DNA of 64,000 nucleotides from Corythucha ciliata (Eukaryota; Arthropoda; Insecta; Hemiptera; Tingidae): contig CM075942.1 in the NCBI GenBank assembly GCA_038030265.1, positions 71,304,926 through 71,368,925 of the forward strand. Direction: 5' to 3'. Within the stretch, counting starts at the first letter, position 1. Every line of letters starts with the position of its first letter. A program made the position numbers and the translations under genes. This document shows, one piece after another, positions 1 through 10,533 of the stretch. The notes below the pieces were generated by a model. It searched no databases and was not told the origin of the DNA. It saw only the letters and a list, made by a program, of their open reading frames with translations.

Positions 1-1198
1 AATTTTATAGGAAATTCCATTTAAAAACGATATTTTCCAGTTTAAAAAAAAAAAAATCGCTCCGGCAGCTGGCGGTGGGAAAGAGTGCATTTCATTATGT
101 ATACGGATACCCTAAGCTGTCCCAGAAGTAATAATTTTGATACCATTATTTGTTTCATTAAGCCGAACTTCTTTTTCTATTTTCACCGCCCTCTCTTCAA
201 AATGTCGAAAAGTTTCGGTAGTTTTCCAAGGGCTTTGTTATATTAAATTTTATAATACCCGTATTTTATAATACCTAAAAGTGTGAATTTAAGCGATTTT
301 TTTGAAATTTCATCCCCCACTTCACTCTCCCCCATCAAAGTTTTCGATAAATCTCAATGGAACCCAGGGCTTTCGTTACATTAAACTATTGAGTCGAATT
401 TTAGAGCGCTAAGATGAACTAGTGAAGTTCAACGCTATTTTTACACTTCCACACCGGAAGGACCACCCCCACCACCTTGACTTTTTCGAAAAATTAAAAT
501 GGGAATCAAAGGCTACTCTAGCATGGAGTATACGTACCGAATATGATGCTTCTAGAATCAACTGGTGATTTATAGTGATTTTTTGACCATTTAACCCCTA
601 TTTTCCCCCCCTCCACCTTGACCGATTTGGCCCAAATGCAATAACGACCTGGGTCTTATGACTACTGATTTTTGTGCCAAAGCGCGTTCCGCTAAATTGA
701 TTTATTCGAGAGTTATCGTGCTAACAAGACCACACACTTACTTCCACTCCGGGGGCAACACCCCCTCCCCTTCGACTTTTTCAAAAAATTAAAATGGGAA
801 TCAAAGGCTACTCTAACATGGAGTATACGTACCGAATATGATGCTTCTAGAATCAACTGGTGATTTATAGTGATTTTTTTACCATTTCAACCCCTAATTT
901 CCCCCCCTCCACCTCGACCGATTTGGCCCAAATGCAATAACGACCGGTGTCTTATGACTACTGATTTTTGTGCCAAAGCGCGTTCCGCTAAATTAATTTC
1001 TTCGAGAGTTATCGTGCTAACAAGGAAACAGCCATAAAGATATATATATATATAGAAATATAGAGATATATATGAATTCCGGAGACCACTGAATTCGTGT
1101 TCTAGAGGTTCTGAAACGTGAAAAAAACATGACATGACCCATGTTTGCCACCATCACGACGAGACCAATAGTGCATTTTCAGAATGAAATGCACTAAA
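1..1198. repeat. Dispersed repeat R1 with an internal direct duplication of about 294 bp
   Basis: Non-coding repeat. Its left part (about 55-130, GCTCCGGCAGCTGGCGG followed by TGCATTTCATT) recurs at 26,150 and 38,510. Its right end (about 1085-1198, ending in AATGAAATGCACT) recurs at 53,015-53,122. The motif TGCATTTCATT near the left end and its reverse complement near the right end suggest loose terminal inverted repeats. Internally, 445-737 is repeated directly at 738-1025, each unit with a C-rich tract and a shared GGGAATCAAAGGCTACTCTA core. No coding potential was seen. The right edge abuts a polycystin exon, so the element probably sits in an intron of that gene. Confidence 0.6.
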
Positions 1199-1202
1199 AA
1201 AC

Positions 1203-1343
1203 CTGAATGTTTTTTAAAAGCATCGGTTTATATTCAGGGCGAGTTCGAGTCTGCAAGGCTTGATTAAGACGCTCTTGAACATTTTGATAGGGTGCTTTTG
1301 AATCGTAATCCACGTCTAATGTAAAAGCTTCGAGGGTTGAGGT
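1203..1343 (-). CDS. Polycystin-1-like gene, exon after the YGLKFG transmembrane segments
   Basis: Partial exon. On the minus strand a CTATACAG acceptor (just above 1343) opens a reading frame rich in charged residues (ERLNQALQTRTRPEYKP), which ends at a possible donor next to repeat R1. In polycystin-1 proteins, the TM pair containing the YGL-FG motif is followed by an Arg-rich cytosolic segment with a Y-x-P motif, so position and character fit. Family assignment rests mainly on the neighbouring exon at 1476-1659. No later exon, such as the rest of the channel domain, is visible to the left because R1 occupies 1-1198. Confidence 0.5.
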
Positions 1344-1475
1344 CTGTATAGACGTGAATTGGTGAATAGCGGGATTGAGGGGACGGTGGTAGAGAAAGTC
1401 AAGGAGAAACCACCAAAACACCGAAGTATCGATCTTTTTCACGTGAATTGAAACCATTTTATTTTTTCACCATAC

Positions 1476-1659
1476 CTTGAACAAGTAAGCGATCAGAACC
1501 GCTGCTACCAACAAATGAAAAGGGTTAGACACCAGAAGGTCGCTGAAGACGCTCAGCATAAACGTCGCCATCCAAATCAAGCTCTTTTTGACGCCGAATT
1601 TGAGCCCGTACAGAATGACGAAAAATGAACACACTAGAATGGTTATTACTGACGAAAAC
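1476..1659 (-). CDS. Polycystin-1-like gene, transmembrane exon with YGLKFG motif
   Basis: The exon encodes two hydrophobic helices joined by YGLKFGVKKSLIW and followed by a second helix around FSDLLVSNPFHLLVAAVLI. This arrangement, a helix, then YG-x-x-FG, K-x-x-x-W, then a helix and an xxP motif, is characteristic of the polycystin-1/PKD1L TM region. The acceptor CTCGAGCAG lies above 1659 and the donor AAG/GTATGG below 1476. It joins in frame to 1716-1842 through a 56-nt intron, restoring the segment LVFAWFSSVITILVC. The gene belongs to the minus-strand polycystin series whose earlier exons lie to the right. No frame break was seen in this exon. Confidence 0.75.
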
Positions 1660-1715
1660 CTGCTCGAGTGTTGAGTTTATTAATGAGAAAGAGGAAAATC
1701 GAGAGGGACGAGTAC

Positions 1716-1842
1716 CAAGCGAAAACTAGCCAGACGTTGAAAGGCTCTTTGAGCTTCGCAGGATCCCTTACGACGGGTTTGTACGGGACGGGCTCGACAA
1801 ACTTATTCTTTGCCATGTTGGACAAAAATGTCTTTGCTTTAG
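1716..1842 (-). CDS. Polycystin-1-like gene, cytosolic loop and start of next TM
   Basis: The exon has a basic loop (KNKFVEPVPYKPVVRDP) leading to a hydrophobic stretch (FNVWLVFAW) that continues into the next exon. The donor (TG/GTACTC at 1715) and the downstream acceptor at 1660 define a very short intron, and splicing keeps the frame. The upstream boundary near 1842 (TTTCAAATAG) is uncertain: the phase left by the TM3 exon at 5770-5881 does not join it directly, so at least one linking exon is probably missing or disrupted by the insertions between 1.9 and 5.4 kb. Confidence 0.55.
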
Positions 1843-1850
1843 CTATTTGA

Positions 1851-2650
1851 AAAATTAATCAAATTCTACAGAGCCACGCTGCAGCAAAAATGAAAATTAC
1901 CAACGTGCGTTTCCTCTTCTTTTTTCTTTGGGACATGTTCACCTAAAACCAAATAAAAATGACGCCCGCGATCCTATTTGATGACCCCAAAAGTGTTCCT
2001 TATAATTCAATATGTTATGGCAGAAAGAATGTACATATACCTCATATAGACCATTATGGGCCCCCGTCCCAACATCACGATCCTCCAACAGCGTCATTTG
2101 TTGAAAAAGTGAAACCCGTGAAAAAGTATCGGGAGATTGGTTTGAAAAAGATCAAGCCCTTGGGTGCGCGAGACCGTGACTCGACCCTGCTGGACAGGAT
2201 CGCACAACAGGTTCAAAAGGGGGGGGGGGTAGTGCTAGGTATGCTATGAACCCCTGGACTCGAAAGTGTTACCGGAGTGGGGAAGATTGTTTCCTCTATA
2301 CACAGATATCAAGCAGAGTGTCGACAGACCCAGTAGTTGACAGGGAATTTCGTGAATCAAAGCCTCCTCGTCGTTGGAGCGAAAAAGTACGACCGAGGCA
2401 CATTTAGGCTTTTTTTAGGCACAAGGGCACAACCGTTTGTGTGACTAGCTCTCCAAAAAGTCCAATCTCACCAGTTTTAGCTGTGTAAAACCCAATTTCG
2501 TGGATTTAGATCCTTTAAAAATCGTTTTGTGCGGTTAGTTCCCTTGAAAACAAAATTTCCATAAATTCAGAAGAGCCAAATTGAGAGATGTTTAGACTTT
2601 TTTTTAATCATTTAAAACCCTTTTTAGCGGATTTCGATCCAATTACAAAG
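1851..2650. other. Unassigned sequence with one unidentified plus-strand ORF
   Basis: No recognised gene. A 96-codon plus-strand ORF (1959-2249) encodes a His/Pro/Lys-rich peptide (HIDHYGPPSQHHDPP, then KPVKKYREIGLKKIKP) and ends in a G run. It matches no family I know and has no clear splice or poly(A) context. It could be an exon of an unknown gene or a chance frame. The rest is AT-rich with short G runs. Confidence 0.3.
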
Positions 2651-4490
2651 CAGGCGTGGATCCAGAGTTTGCTCAAGGAGGGAGTCATGACCCCCCATCC
2701 TGTACCACCGCAGTTTTGGACGCGATGAACCCGAAAATCTGCGCGTTCAAAATTACTCCCGTTCTTATCTTTTGACCTCTTTGGCGCGTTATTTAGTGGT
2801 AAATTGTTGTGATAAATGCCCAAGGGTCTCATAAACTACGTCCAATTCAAATAGAAACACTTTGAAAACATGAACGTTCAGCCGAAAAACCGTCCCTGGT
2901 CAATTTCTGGCAAAAACGACCAAAAATTTAAAAAAATCATTGGCTAAACCGCGTATTTTGACGAGCGGTTGAAGTGGTTTTCACTGTAAATCCGAGGTTC
3001 CAAACCACAGTACAATGCAAAGGTTCAGCCTTAGCAGTCGCGGATCCCAGGTTCAGGAGGCGGAGCCCTCTCCATCACTTCAGTTGGTAAGGTGATGACG
3101 GTGCTATTCAGTAGGGGGGGGGGAGGATCGAATGGTTCACCGATTCAGTCAATTAATCTTTCAAGGGTGCGAATAGCCTCTTATTTGGCAATTGTTTTCG
3201 GTGCAGCCAGTCACATCAAACGTGTCATGAATAGCGTCATTTAAGCCGTATACATATACAAACATAGCGCAGATGCAGTATTGACAACTTTCGGACGCAA
3301 ACAGTCAGTTTTGCCATTTGTGTGTTGCAAATAGTCTGTCATACCATTTTTATACTGAGAATGGTCATGTTTGCCATTTCTAAGGGGCAAGAATCGTCAG
3401 TGTTCCCTTCTTTTTTGCAGCAGGCAATGCTTGTTTAGCTATTTCCCACGCACGAATGGTCTGTTTGGCCCGTATTTGGGGCTGGAATCACCTGTTCAGG
3501 CATTTTAGAGCGCTAATTCGGGGCTCGTAAAGTCAGTTCTGTCATGTTTAGAGCGTGACCCGCCAGTCAGTTTAGCCATTTTCAAGGCGCGAATCGTCAT
3601 TTTTGCAATTTTTCAGGCCATGAAAATAGTTACGTCAAGCCAAAAGCAAAGAATGGTCAGTTTGGCCATCCGTTTCTCGCGAATGGTCGATTTTGTACTT
3701 TTTAGGGCTGGAATCATCTATCTGTTCAGGCATTTTCTGGGTGCGAATAACAGTCAGTTTAAGCGTTTTTGGAACGCGAATATGGTCCGTCAAGCCAGAG
3801 ACGCGAATGATCAGTATTGACCATTTTTGGCGCGCGAATTGCCAGTTTTGCCAATTTGGTGTGCAATTGGGTAAAATGGCGCCAGCTTAGCCACTTTTAG
3901 GGCGCTTCCAAGACCGTTTGGCTATTTTTTAGAGCGGGAATTTCCGGTTTGGCAATTTTAAGGGCACGAATATAGTCAGCTCAGCCATTTGCTAGGCGCT
4001 AACCGACAGTTCAACCACTTCGGGGTGCGATTGCAGTCAGTTTAGCTGGTTTTACGGTGGGAATAGCCGTAGTTTATTTTAAAGCAGTTAATGACTGTCA
4101 AGCCATTTCTAGTAGAGCGAAACACATTTCCCGAACCCCTCCTATATTAGCAAGTCTGATCGGTGGCTGAATCTTTCTATTTTGGGGTTTCTCTACACAG
4201 GGAAACCGAAAATTGAGACAAAATTTTCGTTTTGTCACCGCCCGCTCCATGACGTGAAATATTCATTTCTGGACCGTTTAAGGGACAGTATGTTTCTGTT
4301 TTAAAACGCTACGGAGAGGGAGGGGGACTTATAAATCACTTCTGCCTCAGACCAGAACCTTTCACCCTAGAATTTGAGAATGTGACAATCCCTCGCTAGA
4401 TTTTGGGAGCTGCTTTTGATTATATCTATCCGAAAGTGACCTCGCGACTTCAAGGGAGGAGCCATGGCCCCTCCTTTGGATCCGCCACTG
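2651..4490. mobile_element. Non-autonomous hAT-like element (reverse orientation of the 13.3-kb family)
   Basis: The left end reads CAGGCGTGGATCCAGAG and the right end, reverse complemented, CAGTGGCGGATCCAAAGG. These match the two distinct ends of the element at 13,270-15,462 (CAGGCGCGGATCCAGAG and CAGTGGCGGATCTAAGG), in opposite orientation. There is no transposase frame. The interior holds an array of degenerate repeats (about 3290-4130). I do not see the expected 8-bp target duplication (flanks TTACAAAG and GTATGACT), so the two ends may belong to separate or rearranged insertions. Confidence 0.5.
3290..4130. repeat. Degenerate tandem array, unit about 40 bp
   Basis: Roughly twenty diverged copies of a unit resembling GGGCGCGAAT, GGTCAGTTT, GGCCATTTTTA follow each other with variable spacing. 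Examples start near 3395, 3600, 3655, 3800 and 3840. Units differ by indels and substitutions, so this is an old array. It lies inside the hAT-like element at 2651-4490. Short ORFs here are by-products of the repeat. Confidence 0.6.
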
Positions 4491-4780
4491 GTATGACTGT
4501 CACACGGTCACTTCGACCTAAGCCCCTTATACTGCATTATCACTATTGAGGATGCCCTAACTGGGTGAAAACCGGTTTTGGTTTAAAAAACAATAAAAGT
4601 GTGTGCAGACGACATATTTCCAACGAATTTGTTAACAAAAGCACCGGGGCGTCCCGCCTAACACCTTAGGGAAAATTCAGGTAAAATAAAATTACTCTTA
4701 TTATCGTGTTTATGGGAAGAGATGGAAAGGGGAGGAGCTTGTGACACAGGCTTCAAAGCCATTCAATAACTTCAACCACC

Positions 4781-5418
4781 ATCCTACCTACTTTTTTTTT
4801 TTTTTTTTTTTTTAAACGGGGAGGGAAGGCCAGAAGAAACTATCTCCTACCAAACTCGACCTATAAGATCTATTGTGGTGTCCCCTCAGGTTGCCCTGCC
4901 ATGATGAAAGACGCTAGTTTTCAACCGTAGCCATCCTGGAGATGTCCTTCGGTTGAAGCACATCATTTCCAAGATGTTGAAAGCGTAACCGCCCCAGAGC
5001 CTGGCACTCACACAGTACGTGCTCTGCTGTTTCCACGGCCAAGTCGCAAAATCTGCAAATGTCCGTGTCAGACTTCTCCATTAGACTGAGTGTATATCGA
5101 AGGGCACAATGTCCCGTTAGCAGTCCCGCCAAGATCCTAAGGTCTCCTCGGCTCAGAGAGATCAGGCCCTTCTCCGATCGTCCCTTTGGAGTGACAAAGA
5201 GCTTGGCCTGCCTCAGACCTGGTTGTCTAACCCAGTGTTCACGATGCCTCTCATCCAACCACGCCTGCACCTGCCTCTTCGTGAAGGACTTCGTGACCCC
5301 GAGACTTGGCTCCGGGCCCACGTAAGGCATCTCTGATCCTCTCTTCGCGAGTTGATCAGCCATTTCATTCCACTCAAACCCCTTGTGACCCGGCACCCAC
5401 ATCAAATCCTACCTACTT
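4781..5418 (-). mobile_element. 5'-truncated LINE insertion with poly(A) tail and 13-bp TSD
   Basis: The direct repeat ATCCTACCTACTT flanks the insertion exactly (4781-4793 and 5406-5418). Next to the left copy is an oligo-T run (4792-4813), the poly(A) tail of a minus-strand retroposon. The right copy follows directly after the truncated coding frame. This is the classic signature of target-primed reverse transcription. Only the 3' end of ORF2 and a short 3' UTR are present. Confidence 0.9.
4914..5405 (-). pseudogene. LINE ORF2 C-terminus: RNase H tail and Cys-His zinc motif
   Basis: The 163-codon open frame lacks its 5' part. Residues 2-22 (MWVPGHKGFEWNEMADQLAK) are the C-terminal part of an RNase H domain with the conserved WVPGH and N-E-x-AD motifs. 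Later, GLLTGHCALRYTL leads into a C-x2-C-x7-H-x4-C cluster (ICRFC...EHVLC), typical of the end of ORF2 in RNase H-bearing LINEs such as the I or R1-related groups. The reverse transcriptase and endonuclease were never copied, so this is a dead-on-arrival fragment. The frame is intact, suggesting a fairly recent insertion. Confidence 0.85.
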
Positions 5419-5769
5419 GGAAGTTGGTTACTCAAGAAAACAGCCTAGCTATAATCTCAGGGCTTACGTAAGCGCATGTTAGGGGATAACATGATAAATA
5501 TTGCCCAATAAAAAATCAAGGAATATGTACGTAATGTACCTACAAGAAATTAGGTATAGGTCCATCATTGCCCGTAACAAACTCCCTGAATATCTCCCTC
5601 CCCCAGTCTTATTATTTATTTTTATTATTATTTAATATTAGTAATGAAATCACCTTCAAATTCCGGAATTTCATTTGTCAGCCCTTTGATTTTCGTTTTG
5701 CTTTTCCTATTTGGGAAAAACAAAATAAAACAGAAATATTCGGGCTAATTCGTGTGTAGTAGGGCTCAC
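5419..5769. other. AT-rich intronic sequence
   Basis: Lies between the LINE fragment and the donor of the TM3 exon. No gene, repeat family or RNA was recognised. Position suggests intron of the polycystin-like gene. Confidence 0.4.
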
Positions 5770-5881
5770 TCGAAGAAAAACACTATTAAAAACGTCAAAA
5801 CTGTGGATACGACTGTCGCTTGAACCGAGTAAATAAAATCCTGTAGCGAGAATTGGAACATAGGGCTATCTGAAGGACCAA
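5770..5881 (-). CDS. Polycystin-1-like gene, TM3 exon
   Basis: The acceptor TTTTCTTTTCAG (above 5881) and donor GA/GTGAGC (below 5770) bound an exon encoding GPSDSPMFQFSLQDFIYSV and then a hydrophobic helix VVSTVLTFLIVFFFE. The F-x-F-S-L-x-x-x-x-x-x-x-x-x helix pattern is what polycystin-1 proteins show in the segment after TM2. It joins in frame to the TM2 exon at 5948-6051 (DD + V-GPSDS). It is absent from copies A and B, which break off in the intron just before it, so this is the only TM3 exon in the window. Confidence 0.75.
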
Positions 5882-5947
5882 CTGAAAAGAAAAAATAAAC
5901 AATAAATTAAAACTCCCTAATCGTCTACAGTCACGTTGTATACAAAC

Positions 5948-6051
5948 CGTCGTCAATTCCAAAAAACATCATGCTGGCCAACATGCTAGTGATCAGAAAT
6001 CCTGTAGCGATAGTGGCTCGTTCGGTGCGAGTGTATAAACTTCTTGGATGC
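5948..6051 (-). CDS. Polycystin-1-like gene, TM2 exon (third copy)
   Basis: Encodes HPRSLYTRTERATIATG followed by the helix FLITSMLASMMFFGI. A basic (F/Y)TR-x-(Q/E)R motif before TM2 is a polycystin-1 hallmark. The acceptor CACCAG and donor ACG/GTTTGT fit. The same exon occurs at 16,680-16,783 and 29,022-29,125. Its first base completes the Arg codon left by the PLAT-end exon at 17,753, confirming exon order. The REJ-to-PLAT exons of this third copy are missing; a BEL/Pao element occupies the intron immediately upstream. Confidence 0.8.
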
Positions 6052-6363
6052 CTGGTGAAGAAAAGGAAAACCCGAAATAAGTGGAAGGTGGAGAGGAAGA
6101 TTGATCATAGGCATATTCCTCTAAAACCGCGAAAACACTGAAATTTTGCTCCAAAAACAAGCTTTATTGATCCCATGCGTTGGAGATGGATCTAGTGAAT
6201 TTGATTTTGCCACCGAGGTGGTTTCTACTTCAGAAACCATGCACATTATTCAAGTCTATGGCCGAAATTACGCACCGAGTAATGAATCATTCTTAGTTTG
6301 CTTGGCTCTATCAAAAATCGCATGAATTCACTTTATACACACTTTTCAGGCACGAAAAGTACT

Positions 6364-6735
6364 TGTTTACGTTGAGGAAAGAAATCGTTGAATATTGTGG
6401 TGTTTCGCTAAAATAAGATGACTCACCGTTGTGTTGAGATGAAGACGAGGAAAGAATGCCGGCCGAGAGAGCGTTTACCGGATTTCCGTTTCACGCGATT
6501 TGAGCAACCTTTTTAGCGAGGACACTCTGGGGGACGTTAATTTACGATACTTTGACACGTAACACAACCGTGGTCGTACATAGACTTCTACTTAAACACT
6601 GCTCTTCGTTCTTTATCTCTATATTTCTTTTGGGCAAAGGACATCTTTCTTTCAAAAAAGATACGAGCTGGGTAGTACCCCTCCAGGCTAATTAGGAGAT
6701 ACCTTATTGCCATAATTAATTTATTGGCTTAAACA
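6364..6735 (-). repeat. 3' LTR of BEL-1 (372 bp)
   Basis: Nearly identical to the solo LTRs at 17,096-17,466 and 29,436-29,804. The boundaries are set by comparison: homology to those LTRs stops exactly at TAAACA, where this copy continues into the polypurine tract and pol, while the solo copies continue into GTACT and intron sequence. Confidence 0.9.
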
Positions 6736-6980
6736 CCGCCCACCCAAAATGCTATTTTGCAAAAGAGAATAAACTTAAAGCCTACGAAGCAACATAATAC
6801 ATGAGGTAACAACACGAAATAATATTCTATAGTAATAATTAACTTTATGATACGAATTTTAAATTATACATTTGCTAAATTTTCAACAATACATTCAGAA
6901 TAAATTATTAGAAATAAAGGTGACTAGTAAGACTTAATTGAGATTAGAATCGTTGTCGGGGACAACTGGCACAAGTTTGG

Positions 6981-8184
6981 CTACAGGCCGAGTGTACACC
7001 CTTCGGGCTGTTCTATAGCTTCCGCGTACCGTGGAATTCCGTCATGGCTTTCATAGAGTTTGAGCACACGTCCCAGACGCCAATCGAATGGTTTGGTGTC
7101 ATCTCTACGGATGAGCACTAGTTCCCCTACCACAGGGGTTCGCCGGGCTTTCGTCCACTTTGTCCTCTGAATCATCGTATTTAGGTATTCGGACGACCAC
7201 CTTTTCCATATTTCCTGGACAGTCTTTTGAACCACTTGCCATCTGGATAAGTAGTTAGGTGAAACATCAAGTAAGGAGGGCTCAGGAGGGCGTACCAAGG
7301 GAGCTCCAACTAGAAAATGGCCTGGACTTAAGAAGTCGACATCAACGTCGGGGTAATCAGCGTTGAGACAAAGGGGCCTGCTATTCAATATTGCTTTCAA
7401 TGCGGACCAAACCAGTTGAGAGTTCCTCACACGTTAGTTTATGATTGGCTATGCTGCGGAACAAAAGACATTTAATCGATTTAACGGCTGCCTCCCATAG
7501 GCAGCCCATCCTCGGAGCTTCGGGGGGGGGGAGGGTGAAAATATATTCAACTGATTTTGAGGCCAAGTATGAGCCAATTTCCGACTCGTTATCCTTTAGA
7601 GCTTTGATTATTTCTTTTTGCTCGTTCGACGCACCCACAAAATTGAGTCCCCGATTACAATAGTTTCAGATAGATTTCAATAGATTTCATTTCTCGGCGA
7701 GAAATGAAACGGTCCAACGCTGCTTTGAACGAAGCAGAGGACAAATCTGTAGTAAGTTCGATGTCAACGGCTTTCACACACATACAAACGAACACACAAA
7801 TGTACGCCTAGGAGATTCTCGCGTTTCGCCGTGTTTTTTAATTAACAGGGGTCCTGCCATGTCGACGCCTGTATGTAAGAAGGCTCTAGCCGGAGTAACT
7901 CTGTCTTTGGGCAGATCTTCCATAATCGGATGGAATTGTCGACTGCGGTACTTATGGCAGGTGGAACAGCTGTGAATTCGTTTACGCACGAGGGATCGCA
8001 AACCAATGATGGCGTACGATCGTTGTACCAGTGCCTGAGTCGTCTGAGGACCGGCATGTAAGAGAAGCAAGTGATAGTAATCACACAGTAAGGTAGCAAG
8101 ACGAGACTTCGAACATAGTAGAATTGGGTGCTTCGCGTTAAAAGCCATCGGCGCCTGACTAAGCCTGCCGCCCACTCTCAGCAA
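6981..8184 (-). pseudogene. BEL-1 integrase and C-terminal domain, degenerate
   Basis: Two broken frames. The first (7774-8184) has the zinc-binding start, with H-A-G-x-Q-T and CSTCHKYR, then the catalytic-core start GVDMAGPLL. A gap follows in which most of the core is lost or frameshifted. Frames at 7381-7638 and 6981-7430 carry PEAPRMGCLWEAAVKS, ILNSRPLC, LSPGHFLVG and a DUF5641-like tail (VGELVLIRRDD). Because the middle catalytic region is disrupted, integrase cannot be functional. It lies at the 3' end of pol, about 240 bp from the LTR. Confidence 0.8.
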
Positions 8185-9201
8185 AACCTTCTCTGTCCAA
8201 GAATGGGGAGAACTTGAGAAAACGTTTAGATACGTTTGTACCGTTTTTTAGTGCAGTGATGTCACTTGAAAAGTCTTCCCATTGGGCAGTTTTTACGCAG
8301 AGTGACAGAGCTGCGCGAAGTTCATTGACTGTCAAGCGCCCCGGCGCGCCGAGCAGAAGAGGGATTGCGAGCATTTGTAATGAATCGCTGGCTCCAAGCC
8401 ACAACCCTTTGAAGTTTACTTAAGGATGAGTAATTATGGCTCATGGTTAGCGGGAGACTCGTCGCAGTTGAGCAATGTCGTTAACACAGAAACCTCTTTC
8501 ACCTCCGGGAGAGCAGATACGTCCAGAATGGTCGGAGAGTTCATTGGCCAAGACATCATAGGGGAACGCAAAAACCTTGGACCTTGCCACCACATTTCCG
8601 TTGAAACCATATCCGATGGAAGAACCCCATGCGATGCGCAGTCTGCGGCATTTTCCGCTGACGAAATATGATGCCATTAAGAAACCTGTGTGACGTCCAG
8701 TATGTGTACGACCCGATTAGCAACGTACGTTTTGAATTTATGAGGAGGCGTTTGGAGCCAAGAGAGAACCACTTGCGAGTCGGTGAACAAATAAACTTCT
8801 CTGACCTCAAGTCGACGTTGGAGAGCAGAAAGCAACGTTAAGAGTTTCGAGAGTAGGAGAGCTCCGTTGAGTTCCAACCGAGGAATCGTTTGTACTTTGA
8901 GGGGGGCAACTTTCGTTTTTGCCTTTATGAGTGTCACAGCGGCATTTTTTGAATCTTTCGCGACGGCAGAATGTAGGTAAATCGCAGCGGCGTACCCACG
9001 GGAACTCGCATCGCACATTCCAATTAGATGAAATACGTTGGCATGCGGGTTTTTACATAAGCGAGGGATCTTTATCAACCCCAATGACGCGAACGCCGCC
9101 CACCTTGAGGCCACGTTATTTGAAAGATATTCGTCCCAACCTATTTTTTGAGCCCAAAGGTCCTGGAGAAAACACTCAGCCGTCAACACTGGAGAAAACA
9201 C
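8159..9201 (-). pseudogene. BEL-1 RNase H region, degenerate
   Basis: The main frame (8677-9201) shows the Pao-type connector (FSPVLTAECFLQDLW, W-D-E), the RNase H-like GMCDASSRGYAAAIY, IPRLELNGALLLSKLL and LFTDSQVVLSWL with its catalytic Asp. A second frame (8159-8404) continues to the linker before integrase. At least one frameshift separates the two near 8.4-8.68 kb. BEL/Pao pol polyproteins have exactly this order between RT and integrase. Confidence 0.8.
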
Positions 9202-10533
9202 TACAGAGCTTATCCAACCCAGGGGATCGAAGATGGACGCAACATGTGACAGGACAGCTCGTTTTGTTTTGGGTAATTCTGGACTCTAGCGTTTTATAAC
9301 TGAAGACGTCTTCGTTGGGTTCCCAAAACAAACCTAAAATCGGAAAAATTTTCTTGTCGTTGGGCGTGATAGATAATCCGGGTGCTCTGTGGTCAGGAGG
9401 TATTTCGTCGATTACCCGTTTCGAGTTAGAAGCCCACTTTCCACGCTCGAATCCACCGTTCAGGAGCATCTGCGTAAGTTCTTTTCTGAACCGGACCGCT
9501 AAGTCATCGTTTGAAACAGATACACAAATGTTGTCCATGAAGCACGATTCGCGAATGGCCTGTGCCACTGAAGCAACACACGTTGTGCTTGAAATGGCGA
9601 AGAACGGACGCCGTAAGTTACCGTGCAGAGTTCGTATTCTTGGACCGGCATTCCTTCGTTTTCTCTCCATACTATGTACTGGTACGTCCGATCCTCTGGA
9701 TGTACTAAAATTTGACGATACATCATCTTAATGTCCGTTGTGATTGCGATTTTCTCAATGCGGAACAATGTAAGAATTTCCGTTATGTCCCGTTGAAGAG
9801 GCGGGCCTGTTAGAAGTCGATCGTTCAAGGAAAATCCTGAAGTGTCGGGACACGAAGCGTCGAAAACGACGCGAACAGGAGATGATGAAGAGCCCCGAAA
9901 AATTGCGAAGTGGGGAATGAAGTAAGTTCTGTTGGTTTTAGCGAGCTGCATGTGACCTTTTTCCAGATATTCTTTCATTAATTGATTATACGCCTTTTTC
10001 AAATTCGCATTTTTTCTCATTTTATTTTCGAGCGAGCGCCAACGACTTAACGCTGTAGTACGGCTGTCTCCGAAAGGAGGGAGGTCGTTATCTACGAAAG
10101 GGAGCCGTACCACATACTTGCCAGTCGCGTCGGTTGAGAGCGTGGTGGCGAAATTCTGTTCAGCAAGATCGTCAGCAGGATCCCTGCAGATAGCTCTTTC
10201 TACCTCTTCCGTTTGCCAAAATTGTTGAAGAGTCTCATCCAGACTATCTTCTAAAGCTTCTAGCGACGTAATCAGGCTCGTTGACACGTCTGTTGACATC
10301 GGAGAAATAGCACCGATGAGCACCCATCCAAATGCGGTTTTGATAGCAGCAGGTTTGCCTGGTCGTACGAGAGTGTTTTTGATTAGAATTGCAGGATAGA
10401 ATTCTGCACCTAAGAGAAAATCAATTTTGTGTTTGATGAAAAACTGGCTATCCGCTAACGGCAAGCCTAATAAGTATTCAAATCTGTCCGGTGAGAGAGA
10501 AGTGCTGGGCAATTCGGCGCATATTCGGTTCAA
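9176..10533 (-). pseudogene. BEL-1 reverse transcriptase, frameshifted with altered active site
   Basis: The frame 9499-10533 begins with protease-RT linker sequence (FFIKHKIDFLLGAEFY) and contains RT motifs VRVVFDASCP, SLNDRLLTGP, TTDIKMMYRQI and YGVRSSPFQAQR. A frameshift near 9.55-9.65 kb moves the rest to 9176-9670. At the catalytic box, where BEL/Pao enzymes have (Y/F)VDD, this copy reads CFMDNICVSV: the second Asp is Asn. Together with the frame break, this shows the RT is dead. Confidence 0.85.

Noticed and set aside
2651..4490. Complete hAT insertion with target duplication
   Set aside because: The ends match the family but the flanking 8 bases (TTACAAAG and GTATGACT) do not, so completeness is not claimed.
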